Source: Planctomycetota bacterium (GTDB taxonomy: Bacteria > Planctomycetota > Phycisphaerae > WQYP01). From it: 26,770 bases of DNA. Below are positions 8,112-15,419 of the stretch, in pieces. The DNA is taken from assembly GCA_021852225.1 (NCBI GenBank), contig JAJZOA010000364.1, positions 1-26,770 on the forward strand, written 5' to 3'. Numbering within the stretch: the first letter of the stretch is position 1; the number at the start of each line of letters is the position of its first letter. The position numbers and the translations under genes are program-made. Under the pieces are notes generated by a model. That model saw only the letters and a list, made by a program, of their open reading frames with translations. It was not told where the DNA came from and searched no databases.

Positions 8112-8786
8112 ATGAACAGAAATTGGATGGCGCGAGCCTGCTCAATATTGCTTTTGCTGGTTTTGGGTGGTTGCACTTCTGGAATGGACGCTGGCGACCA
8201 GTCCGCCGTCGAAAGCCAATGGGTTTTGCAGCGCGGTGGTGTTATTCGCGGTTCGCAGCAGTTGCGCGCACAACTGTTATGCGATCGCTTATGCCGCGGC
8301 TGGATACATAATTCAATTCATGTCCGGATCGTCAATAGCAGTTTGCTTGGTGCGTGGACCTGGCCAGACAGGGATATTTATATTACCCGGGGGCTGGCCT
8401 TACATCTGACCGATGATGAGCTTGCCGCGGCAATTGCCCATGAAATGGGGCATCTTATTAACAGCAACGCCGTCCAATGTCCGTATGCACTGGGTCGCAA
8501 CGGTGAAAAGTTGGGAATTGAAGCCGGTGCCGATCTTACGGGATCTCGCGTTTTGGCCGCTCATGGCATTTCGCCGCAATGCTTGATCCGGGTTCTGCAG
8601 TTGTTATACCGGTGCAGTTCCAATGTATCGCTTCGGAATTCACTGCAATTGCGGATTCAAGCACTCTTATCCGCAATCTCTTCCGGAAGCATTGATAAAC
8701 GTCTGCGCAATGTCTCCCGGGCACGCGATACCCGCGATCTTACCGTTCCCACTTGCACAGCCAATACCTCTGCAGCAATTTCGTAG
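8112..8786 (+). CDS. Lipoprotein M48-type zinc metallopeptidase
   Basis: This is a predicted membrane-anchored zinc protease of the envelope, of the M48/BepA-like fold. The 224-residue product has a lipoprotein signal (LLLLVLGGC, Cys21). The catalytic motif HEMGH is at 110-114, after the usual lead DDELAAAIAHEMGHL, and the likely third zinc ligand is Glu137 (GIEAGADLTG). Upstream, AWTWPDRDIYITRGLAL matches the family strand 'NAFALPGGxIyvtrGLL'. The last about 43 residues lie in DNA that also encodes, on the other strand, the end of the ECF sigma factor (8657-8786). That tail is Arg/Ser-rich and may not be functional. No obvious Shine-Dalgarno sequence precedes the ATG. Confidence 0.85.
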   Translation: MNRNWMARACSILLLLVLGGCTSGMDAGDQSAVESQWVLQRGGVIRGSQQLRAQLLCDRLCRGWIHNSIHVRIVNSSLLGAWTWPDRDIYITRGLALHLTDDELAAAIAHEMGHLINSNAVQCPYALGRNGEKLGIEAGADLTGSRVLAAHGISPQCLIRVLQLLYRCSSNVSLRNSLQLRIQALLSAISSGSIDKRLRNVSRARDTRDLTVPTCTANTSAAIS

Positions 8787-9238
8787 CTTAGTTGTACAAC
8801 ATCCACAAGCAGGATGGTCCACCGCATATCTTCCGGCAGCGATTTTAGCGCCGCAATCACAGTTTGATCCGAAAAAGCCTCCATCATCGCATCGGCATTA
8901 CGAATATCCAGCGTTTCCGCGACAGCATCCGTATCTGCGGGATCATTGCCCGATTCACATAATTGATCCAGGCTCGCATTGTGATGAATGTGCGCACCAT
9001 CAGACCGCAGGCGGTCAACCCAGGTATGCCGCAGTATCGTCAGCAACCAGGCGCGCAGATTCCCACCCTTTTCATCAAACTGATGCAAGCCACGCCATGC
9101 TTTCACAAGTGCTTCTTGTGCAATTTCCTCGGCTTTTCCGGCGTTATGCGTCATCAACATAGCCGCACGAAGCACCGTTGATCGTTCTGGCCAAACTAAT
9201 TCGTAAAAGCGCTTTGAATTGCTTTCCGGCGTTTTCAA
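8657..9238 (-). CDS. ECF-family RNA polymerase sigma factor
   Basis: This is an alternative sigma factor that would direct transcription of a stress or metal-response regulon. Region 2 is visible (AGKAEEIAQEALVKAWRGL, LRAWLLTILRHTWVDRLR), as is region 4 (VIAALKSLPEDMRW, then the helix-turn-helix LSYEIAAEVLAVQVGTVRSRVSRARETLRRRL). At 193 residues from the chosen start it has the usual ECF length. I chose the TTG at 9238, with GGAG six bases upstream. A longer TTG start at 9271 lacks a good ribosome binding site. A candidate membrane partner lies 780 bases upstream at 10019-10675, separated by the plus-strand lipoprotein gene, so the pair is not a simple operon. Confidence 0.93.
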   Translation of the reverse strand: MKTPESNSKRFYELVWPERSTVLRAAMLMTHNAGKAEEIAQEALVKAWRGLHQFDEKGGNLRAWLLTILRHTWVDRLRSDGAHIHHNASLDQLCESGNDPADTDAVAETLDIRNADAMMEAFSDQTVIAALKSLPEDMRWTILLVDVVQLSYEIAAEVLAVQVGTVRSRVSRARETLRRRLSMLPEEIADKSA

Positions 9239-9373
9239 TTCCCGCTCCCAACAGTAATAAACAATTGGCAATGGAACCGTTTAGCCGGGCGGCTTCGTCT
9301 GATTAAACGTGGCTGAGTTATCGGCAACGTGCCGGATACCTGTGGCCGAAGGAACCGCAAAAGGAGAAAAATC

Positions 9374-9613
9374 ATGCCTCGCACACGTCTTGTTATAATC
9401 AAGGTGCTGCCAACCTTCCTCTTAGGGGCAAGTGTCGTGGCGCTGGTTGGTGGATGCACTTCCACATCCAGCAACCCGGGTGCCTATGCCCTCACCGGCA
9501 CAAACAGCCCGCCGACATTCATTCCGCCTGCGTCAACAATTGACGGCAAAGGCCATTACCATCCTGACTGGTATTTTCATGGCCGCCAGTTACCCTCTGG
9601 ACAGGGTCAGTAA
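9374..9613 (+). CDS. Small lipoprotein with a D-G-K-GHYHPDW module
   Basis: The 79-residue protein starts at an ATG with AGGAG seven bases upstream. The signal peptide ends in a lipobox (VALVGGC), so it should be a lipidated envelope protein. The mature part is short: a Ser/Thr/Pro linker, YALTG, then IDGKGHYHPDWYFHGR. The YALTG and GHYHPDW..HGR blocks are shared with the exported protein at 7440-7790, so the two are paralogues of the same small module. It is transcribed divergently from the sigma factor and ends at a strong terminator. The function is unknown. Confidence 0.85.
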   Translation: MPRTRLVIIKVLPTFLLGASVVALVGGCTSTSSNPGAYALTGTNSPPTFIPPASTIDGKGHYHPDWYFHGRQLPSGQGQ

Positions 9614-9685
9614 AATTTCATTCTCCGTTGCGAAAGTGTCAACATAATTTTGCATCGGAGCCTTATAACGTTCTTTCCTCAATCC

Positions 9686-9742
9686 GCCGCCCGGTTTAAC
9701 TTTCTTATTACCGGTTGTTAACCGGGCGGCTGTTGCCTTTTT
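9686..9742 (+). terminator. Rho-independent terminator after the GHYHPDW lipoprotein gene
   Basis: GCCGCCCGGTTTAAC (9686-9700) pairs with GTTAACCGGGCGGC (9717-9730), with one bulged T. A CCTTTTT run follows at 9736-9742. It lies 73 bases after the lipoprotein stop. On the reverse strand no T-run follows, so it acts for the plus strand only. Confidence 0.85.
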
Positions 9743-10018
9743 AAGCGACCGCGCCACGCAGTTTACACTCCTCTTTCATCGATAACCAAAAGCCCCTCTC
9801 TGCGTTAACCGACCACATAACGCGACGGCGATGATAATTTAAGCACATTGCCCCGATTATTTCCGATGGCAAGTCAGCGCTCGCGACGATTTCCTGCAGG
9901 ACGGTCCAGATTATCCGTCGCCGCGATAAAACAGCAATAGACCGACAGGTAAATGCGTGGCTGGCGGTCAAATAAGTCTTATTTAACCAAGTCAAATACT
10001 CGGACTCTAAAATCAAAT
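9743..10018. other. Gap between the terminator and the membrane protein gene
   Basis: I see no convincing gene here. A 93-codon minus-strand frame starts at a GTG overlapping the stop at 10019 (GTGA) and ends in the T-run of the terminator, but its product resembles nothing, has no domain pattern and its ribosome binding site is poor. Confidence 0.4.
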
Positions 10019-10675
10019 TCACCGTCCACTCGAATGCATCTGATTAGCAATTAACATAAGCTTACTTACCTGCTGAGGCCCCATCACACATATCCAATGC
10101 CGACTGCCGGATTGAATCACCATATTCAACTGACCGGTCTTTTGCACGATAAAGGACTTACCGTCTAATCGTCGAAGCTGCCCCTGTGGATATTCAAGTT
10201 TTCCGGCAGGCACAACCACCACCCCCACCGTCTGATTGCCGCGTTTTACCAGCATGCACGCCACACGATGATGATGAAGAGTTTGCATGCAACAATTGGC
10301 CATATGCCCTGCCTGAGGCGAACACATGCGTTGAAGATTATTTTTCTGCGCGTCGGTCATTCCGCCTGACATGGGTGAAGCCAGCATATGATTATAAATT
10401 TGTGATAGATCGTTAACCGACGCCCGGCTGCTATGGGGCACCATAAGGGGGATTAGAAATGCGGCCAACATAACTGCGGCCGCAACCAGGCCAGATACGG
10501 CGATCCGCCAGGTGCCAACGTTTCTTTTGGGTGCCAAAATTTGCTCCCGTAGTGCACAATCCAGACCGGTTGTGTCCACCGGCATGGTTGCTAGACGGGC
10601 CAAGCGGCGGGCGACGGCCTGATTGTCCCCGTCTTGCTGGGAATTGCATTCAGAATTGCGAATCTGTTCAGCCAT
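10019..10675 (-). CDS. Single-span membrane protein with a Cys/Met/His-rich outer domain, candidate anti-sigma factor
   Basis: The 218-residue protein has a cytoplasmic N-terminus (1-55) with the helix ARRLARLATMPVDTTGLDCALREQI, which has the look of anti-sigma N-termini. One membrane span follows (about 56-79, WRIAVSGLVAAAVMLAAFLI), then a periplasmic domain. The outer domain holds a dense metal-type cluster: MCSPQAGH (117-124), M125, NCCM (127-130), LHHHRVACM (133-141), and later WICVMGP (194-200). The rest looks like a small beta fold (TVGVVVVPAGKL). No zinc-finger anti-sigma HxxxCxxC motif is present. An ECF sigma factor is encoded nearby on the same strand, which makes a metal-sensing partner plausible but unproven. 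A simple copper-binding membrane protein is the alternative. Confidence 0.75.
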   Translation of the reverse strand: MAEQIRNSECNSQQDGDNQAVARRLARLATMPVDTTGLDCALREQILAPKRNVGTWRIAVSGLVAAAVMLAAFLIPLMVPHSSRASVNDLSQIYNHMLASPMSGGMTDAQKNNLQRMCSPQAGHMANCCMQTLHHHRVACMLVKRGNQTVGVVVVPAGKLEYPQGQLRRLDGKSFIVQKTGQLNMVIQSGSRHWICVMGPQQVSKLMLIANQMHSSGR

Positions 10676-11148
10676 AAGATGCCCCGGAAGCGTTTAGTCA
10701 ACAACAAAATTCCAAATCACGGCACGCACCGTAATTGCGCAGCTTTACCAAAATATATAACGATTAACAGGCCTCGGAAAGTTCCAACGTGCCAATCGCC
10801 ATCCGCATCCCCCATCCGCAGCTCATTTTCGCCGCTTATTAAAAATTCCGCGGCAGGCCGAATCCAGCAAAATAACGGCCTGGCCTTGTGGAAAAAATTA
10901 ACGCATAGAAGGAAGGCACTTCGAAATTAGAAGAGTTCTATGGTCGTGGACTTATTTATCCTCGGCTTGGGAACACGCGTCAGTCGCATTTGGCGATCTG
11001 CAAAACCGGCCGAATTGGCCAATTTTTGATCCCCCAATAAGTTCGTGCATCAGACCGCGCTTCCCACCGCATTGCAGGGTTTGCGCATTACGCATATAAC
11101 CACGGCGCGTAAACTGAAAATGGTCAGCATTGGAATAAAGGAACGAAT
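10676..11148. other. Intergenic region upstream of purC
   Basis: This 473-base stretch has no supported gene. It should hold the promoters of the divergent membrane protein and of purC. A short hairpin GGCC-GAATT-GGCC near 11011 is followed by a few Ts and could be a weak terminator, but nothing transcribed would need one in that direction. Confidence 0.4.
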
Positions 11149-12045
11149 GTGCCACCCCTATCCGACGCTCTGATGAATTCATCCATACCGAATCTGGCTG
11201 TGCGCCGCGGGAAGGTTCGCGATGTCTACGACCTTGGCGATACGTTGCTGATTGTGGCAACCGATCGCATTAGTGCTTTTGACGTCATAATGCCCACGCC
11301 CATACCGGGTAAAGGTCGTATTCTTACCCAGCTAAGCAATTACTGGTTCAAGAGGCTGTCCAGCATAGTCACGCATCATCTGGTGGCCACGCGGATGGAA
11401 GATTTCCCCGCGTCGCTTCAGCCGTTTGCGGCACAACTTGCCGGCCGATCTATTTTGGCGCGGAAAACCAGCGTTATCCCAGTGGAATGCGTGGTGCGAG
11501 GTTATATAGCCGGCGGCGGGTGGAATGAATATCAGCGCACTGGCGCAGTCTGCGGAATTGACCTTCCAACCGGACTAGAGCGGTGTCAAAAACTTGCGCA
11601 GCCCATTTTTACACCCACAACCAAAGCCGCGGCGGGTCATGATGAAAGCATATCATTCGCGGGCGCTGTACAGATTGCCGGCCTGCAAACCATGGAATTT
11701 GTGCGCGACATGTCGATCCGGCTTTATGAAGAAGCGGCTAAAATTGCGCTGGCCAGAGGTATTATTATTGCGGACACAAAATTTGAATGGGGCATTCCAT
11801 TCGGTGAATCGCGTCCCATTCTGATAGATGAAGCCCTCACACCAGATTCCTCCCGGTTCTGGCCAGCGGAAAATTATCGACCGGGAACCGAACCCGTCAG
11901 TTTCGACAAACAATATGTACGCAATTATCTTGAAACTCTTGCGTGGAATAAACAGCCGCCTGGGCCAATCCTTCCCGCAGATGTCGTCGCCCAAACTCTG
12001 CAAAAATATCAAGACGCGTACGATAAGCTCACGGGCGAGCGGTAG
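11149..12045 (+). CDS. purC: Phosphoribosylaminoimidazole-succinocarboxamide synthase (SAICAR synthetase)
   Basis: PurC joins aspartate to CAIR using ATP in de novo purine synthesis, in the cytoplasm. The 298-residue sequence has the family landmarks: RRGKVRDVYDLGDTLLIVATDRISAFDV near the N-terminus, the substrate loop VECVVRGYIAGGGWNEY, FTPTTKAAAGHDE, and the C-terminal IIIADTKFEWG, LIDEALTPDSSRFWP and SFDKQYVRNYLE. It is the longer, roughly 300-residue type found in several phyla rather than the 237-residue E. coli type. The GTG at 11149 is preceded by AAGGA six bases upstream. An ATG at 11173 is an alternative start. It stands alone, with no other purine gene beside it. Confidence 0.98.
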   Translation: MPPLSDALMNSSIPNLAVRRGKVRDVYDLGDTLLIVATDRISAFDVIMPTPIPGKGRILTQLSNYWFKRLSSIVTHHLVATRMEDFPASLQPFAAQLAGRSILARKTSVIPVECVVRGYIAGGGWNEYQRTGAVCGIDLPTGLERCQKLAQPIFTPTTKAAAGHDESISFAGAVQIAGLQTMEFVRDMSIRLYEEAAKIALARGIIIADTKFEWGIPFGESRPILIDEALTPDSSRFWPAENYRPGTEPVSFDKQYVRNYLETLAWNKQPPGPILPADVVAQTLQKYQDAYDKLTGER

Positions 12046-12173
12046 ACCACGACCAGAATGTAGAGTCCAAGACTGAAGTAAGAACGTCGATTCCGGCTTA
12101 ATCCATTCAAATTCGCGATTAATGGCAATTGTTTCCGTTCTCGTCCGGTTTGTGCTATACTTGCAACTCTGTC

Positions 12174-12292
12174 GCTTCAGCCATGGTCGGGCCCGATGCA
12201 CGGGTCGACTGTGAACCTGGTCAGGTCCGGAAGGAAGCAGCCATAAGCATGCCCGGTCCGGTGCCGTCGGTAGCCCGACCATGGCTTAAGCG
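12174..12292 (+). ncRNA. ffs: Signal recognition particle RNA (4.5S type)
   Basis: The conserved SRP RNA apex CAGGTCCGGAAGGAAGCAGC is at 12222-12241. It is flanked by arms that pair end to end: CGCTTCAGCCATGGTCGGGC at 12174-12193 with the segment at 12273-12292, 20 base pairs with one mismatch. The core RNA is about 106 bases (12180-12285). It is the small bacterial form, without the Alu domain. A TATACT -10 element at 12156-12161, with a weak TTTCCG -35 element at 12132, fits a start near 12170. The exact ends are uncertain because the closing helix extends past the usual length. dnaX, a frequent neighbour, is not here. Confidence 0.96.
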
Positions 12293-12775
12293 CCTTACAC
12301 CAGATTTAAACCGTCGCATTCTCGGCCAGCAGGCAATAGATTCCAAGTGTGTCATTTCTCCGGTCCACAAGGCAATCACGAGCTTTTTGATCGTCGGTAA
12401 TCACTTGCCGCCCGGCGCGTGCCGCCATCGGATATTATCCTATGCGTTGCCTGTGGATTTTTCTGATAGCGAATGCCAAACTCAAACCGATTTTGTTTGT
12501 CAACCGGGCAGGATACAAGTGACGATGGGCAGTGAAGCTGATGGCACGGTTTTGGTACCGCGGCCAGCGCCCGAATCTGCCGTTGGCCGCAGGGGCCGAG
12601 CGGCGGATCCCGGCGGTTCTCCGAAAACACCAGACGGGCCAGACCGGGTTGGCAATTTTCGGAATTGGTAACGGCGGGCCAATCGCGCCCTTGCGTTCCT
12701 TCGCAGCAGTTGGAATCTGCCATCTTAGAATTTTTGCGGCATCTGCCGCGACTGGATTCCGCAATGGAGGCAACT
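12293..12775. other. Non-coding stretch between ffs and the stress protein
   Basis: Frames are open here on both strands, but none has a ribosome binding site, a recognisable domain or sensible composition. A short perfect hairpin GCGGCA-TCT-TGCCGC-like element lies near 12737-12750, just before the stress-protein start. Nothing else was seen. Confidence 0.4.
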
Positions 12776-13360
12776 ATGCCTGAAACCACACTGGCCGCAA
12801 CCGCCAGAGAAGTGCTGCATCTGCTGCGAAGCTCGTCGGACTCCGGCGCGCGTGCCAGTCAGCTTGAAAACGCCTGTGCCCGCCTGGCGAACGAGGTGCA
12901 GAAATCTGCGTCACCGCCGCGGAAAACGGAATTTAATCGAATTCTTGTGGCAATTGATGCCAGCTTGCCGGCTGTACATGCGCTGGAAACCGCTCATTCA
13001 ATGGCCAGGGAATTGGGCGCGACGCTGGCGGTCGTGCATGTAATCGACGCCTCACCCGTACCGATCACCGAACCACCTGATGTATCCGCTCTTGGTTTTG
13101 CGGCTATCGAACGTGAATCCATGGATTTGTGCAATCGGCTGCTGGCCAGAATAGATCGGTCGAATGTGCAGCTATTCTTGCGGCGCGGCAGTCCGCCGAT
13201 GGAAATAATGCAAACCGCGTCGGAATGGAAAGCAAAACTTATCATCATGGGAAGCCACGGGCGCAGCCGCCCGGGAAAGTTCTTTCTGGGAACGACCGTA
13301 GAGGCAGTTCTGCGGGAATCAACCTGCCCGGTAATGGCGGTGGGCGACGCGATGCATTGA
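12776..13360 (+). CDS. Universal stress protein (UspA family), ATP-binding type
   Basis: This is a cytoplasmic stress-survival protein. The 194-residue product has an N-terminal helical extension of about 55 residues, then the Usp fold beginning FNRILVAIDAS. The ATP-binding pattern G-2x-G-9x-G-(S/T) is intact in IIMGSHGRSRPGKFFLGT, followed by VEAVLRESTCPVMAV. I chose the ATG at 12776, which has GGAGG five bases upstream. An in-frame upstream ATG-like start exists without a ribosome binding site. It is longer than a typical single-domain Usp (about 140-150 residues) because of the N-terminal helices, whose role is unknown. An 8-base inverted repeat (13381-13388 with 13404-13411) lies after the stop but lacks a T-run. 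Confidence 0.92.
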   Translation: MPETTLAATAREVLHLLRSSSDSGARASQLENACARLANEVQKSASPPRKTEFNRILVAIDASLPAVHALETAHSMARELGATLAVVHVIDASPVPITEPPDVSALGFAAIERESMDLCNRLLARIDRSNVQLFLRRGSPPMEIMQTASEWKAKLIIMGSHGRSRPGKFFLGTTVEAVLRESTCPVMAVGDAMH

Positions 13361-13604
13361 AGCATCTCCGCAGATTTTAATCTCGGAAAATGATGAAAAC
13401 CAATTCCGAGAGCCAGCTGGGCGGCGACCAAATCAATATTCTTACGGCGGCAACTGGCCGCAAATCGATATTCTGCTAAAATTCAAAAGCGCAATGGAGT
13501 AAGATATTCCGAATCGAGCAGCTTATTGCGGCCGAGTTGATCGGAGTTCATCGAATATAATTATCATTGGCGGCAGAGCCGACCGGCACAAAGGATTAAC
13601 GCCC

Positions 13605-13817
13605 ATGCTTGACGATGCCATCTGGCAGTTACTGGTTTGCCCGCTGACGCGAAGCAAACTTACCCGGGAGGGCGAATTTCTGGTTGCACGGGTTGGCGGA
13701 CTGCGTTATCCGATTGTGGATGGCATCCCCGTTCTAGTGGCGGAACAGGCGGTTCTTCCGGAAGGAATAACATCGCTTGCGGAATTTAAGGAAAAGTTCA
13801 AGGACCAAATTCCGTAA
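13605..13817 (+). CDS. Trm112/YcaR-like small protein (UPF0434 type)
   Basis: This 70-residue protein has the family pattern LLVCPLTRSKL, then GLRYPIVDGIPVLV. Trm112-type proteins in eukaryotes and archaea activate methyltransferases, while the role of the short bacterial homologues is not settled. Only one of the zinc-type cysteines remains (Cys12), as in many proteobacterial members, so zinc binding is doubtful. AGGA lies nine bases before the ATG. It faces the UVR-motif gene tail to tail, with 78 bases between, including a short CCGCG-CATT-CGCGG hairpin (13861-13874). Confidence 0.88.
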   Translation: MLDDAIWQLLVCPLTRSKLTREGEFLVARVGGLRYPIVDGIPVLVAEQAVLPEGITSLAEFKEKFKDQIP

Positions 13818-13895
13818 GCCAAGGCGCGCAACGTTCGAGGTGCCGGTCATCATCCAGAAGCCGCGCATTCGCGGATGGATTGTGCCATTGTGTCG

Positions 13896-14828
13896 TCAGG
13901 CAGCGGACCCGTCTTGAGCATCGTGGTTACCGCGCTGATTACCTGCAGATCTACCGCGTGGCAACCGCCCGAGCCGATCGCGGCTTTCGCGCCGGTGCGA
14001 AACAGGCGAGTTGCCGGCGCGAATTTCTCCCGCGCTGGCGGCATCGGTAGCCTGAAGGGCCATCAATTGATCCCGCAGAGAGGCGGCTTCCTCATATCGT
14101 TCATGCGAAAGTGCCCGTTGCAACTGCCGGTGCAATTCCACGCGCGGATCGGGCGGCAACTGCCGACGTATGTCGCGCATCATGGCCAGAATGGTTTGGG
14201 CCTCCATGGACTTGCGGGCCTCCGGCTGGCCATACGCGGAAATAATTTTTCGCAGGGTGCCCCGCAAATATGCCAATGCCGTTTTGGCGTAGCCCGCCTC
14301 AAGTGCCACCATTCCCCGTGCGCGGCCCTGCATCATCAGGATATACGGGCGGTATTGTTCCAAGTGTTCGCGATCACGTTCGGACGCGGCGTATTTTCGG
14401 CACATATCCAGCACATCCAGATTGTGCTGAGTATCACGGATCACAGCCTCGAAGCGGCCCAGAATAAACATGCTCAGGTAGCGATGGTAGTACAAGGCGG
14501 ATTCCTGCCGTAACGCCTGACAATCACGTGCCACCAATTGGAAATCCTGATCCGAGTTATGGGTCTTAATGTGACGGTTGAGCCGCGAAAACTGATAGTC
14601 CAGTTCAGAACGTGAATTGTGAGGACGCTTGCCATCGGGCCGGCCGGAAAGTTCCATCTGCAATACGCCAAGCTCCAGCCGAACCTGAATTTTGCTTTTT
14701 CTGTTACGACCACTGATAAGTCGCACGTTGATCTGTCCGGGTTGAAAACTCCAACCGGCAAGCGCAGCGGAAATATCAAGATTTTCTCTGGAATCGGTGC
14801 TCTGCCGCTGTTTTGGCTGCTTTGCCAT
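13896..14828 (-). CDS. UvrB/UvrC-motif-containing protein of unknown role
   Basis: The 310-residue protein starts at an ATG with GGGAGG seven bases upstream. Its middle is helical and TPR-like in look (YYHRYLSMFILGRFEAVIRDTQHNLDVLD, YAKTALAYLRGTLRKII). At 227-258 there is a UVR motif, DPRVELHRQLQRALSHERYEEAASLRDQL, the short helical hairpin used for protein contacts in UvrB, UvrC and McsA. The C-terminal 50 residues are Arg/Gly-rich and low in complexity. Proteins of this layout are, from memory, common and uncharacterised in planctomycetes. There is no nuclease or helicase domain, so it is not a repair enzyme by itself. Confidence 0.85.
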   Translation of the reverse strand: MAKQPKQRQSTDSRENLDISAALAGWSFQPGQINVRLISGRNRKSKIQVRLELGVLQMELSGRPDGKRPHNSRSELDYQFSRLNRHIKTHNSDQDFQLVARDCQALRQESALYYHRYLSMFILGRFEAVIRDTQHNLDVLDMCRKYAASERDREHLEQYRPYILMMQGRARGMVALEAGYAKTALAYLRGTLRKIISAYGQPEARKSMEAQTILAMMRDIRRQLPPDPRVELHRQLQRALSHERYEEAASLRDQLMALQATDAASAGEIRAGNSPVSHRRESRDRLGRLPRGRSAGNQRGNHDAQDGSAA

Positions 14829-15419
14829 GTCACAACCTCCCTGAATTTCTAACCCTCATTTAATAGATTATATCCAAGTTTGGAAATGTTGCACGCAAAA
14901 CTTTAGAAAAACGCACTTTTTTTTTAGTCCGAAAATAACAGAATTTTTAAAACCTCAGGTGCGGATTGAAATATCGCAGTCGGTCCAAATAATGCCGCGT
15001 ACGTGCGGGCGAAGATAAAGTCCGATTTTGTGACCTTCCCGATCAGTCGTGCGACATGGCGTTGGCCTTTTTAATCGCATCGCCGCCCGCCTGTGCGGCT
15101 CATGGGGAACGGCCCAAGATTGCAAATCGGCGGGCGCAGTCCTTGGGGGGAATCCTCCATCAGCCGGCCAGATAACCGCCCGACCGGATACGCCTGTGCA
15201 CTTAAACGCTGCAGCAATAGCGTGTCGTATTACGTCATGCAAATCAGTAAAATGCGACATTCCTGTGCAACTGGAGAAGCAGGCAAAATACAGTTAAAAT
15301 AGCCCTCGGAATGTTGCCGACTCTGGCTTTAGGTTACACCATAAATGCCATGCTGCGACTTTATACAAAAGTGGCATTTAGAACGCGTTGTCAGGCGGCA
15401 GAGCGTCGAAAGGATTTGC
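14829..15419. other. Intergenic region upstream of the kdu genes
   Basis: This 591-base stretch holds no supported gene. The left part is AT-rich with a T-run near 14918-14926 and probably carries the divergent promoter of the UVR protein. The right part contains the inverted repeat listed separately (15343-15379). Confidence 0.45.
15343..15379. promoter_or_regulatory. Inverted repeat 40 bases before kduI (possible operator or leader hairpin)
   Basis: AAATGCCA at 15343-15350 and TGGCATTT at 15372-15379 are exact inverted repeats separated by 21 bases. They end 40 bases before the kduI ATG. They could be half-sites for a regulator of the uronate genes or a leader hairpin. No regulator gene is next to it. 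Confidence 0.35.

Noticed and set aside
9741..10022. 93-codon minus-strand frame starting with GTG that overlaps the stop of the membrane protein gene
   Set aside because: The 4-base overlap is attractive, but the product has no domain pattern, the ribosome binding site is poor, and it ends in the T-run of a terminator for the other strand.
12376..12789. Minus-strand frames of 112-137 codons between ffs and the stress protein
   Set aside because: Arg/Pro-rich products with no recognisable domain; one begins inside the stress-protein gene. Probably open by composition.
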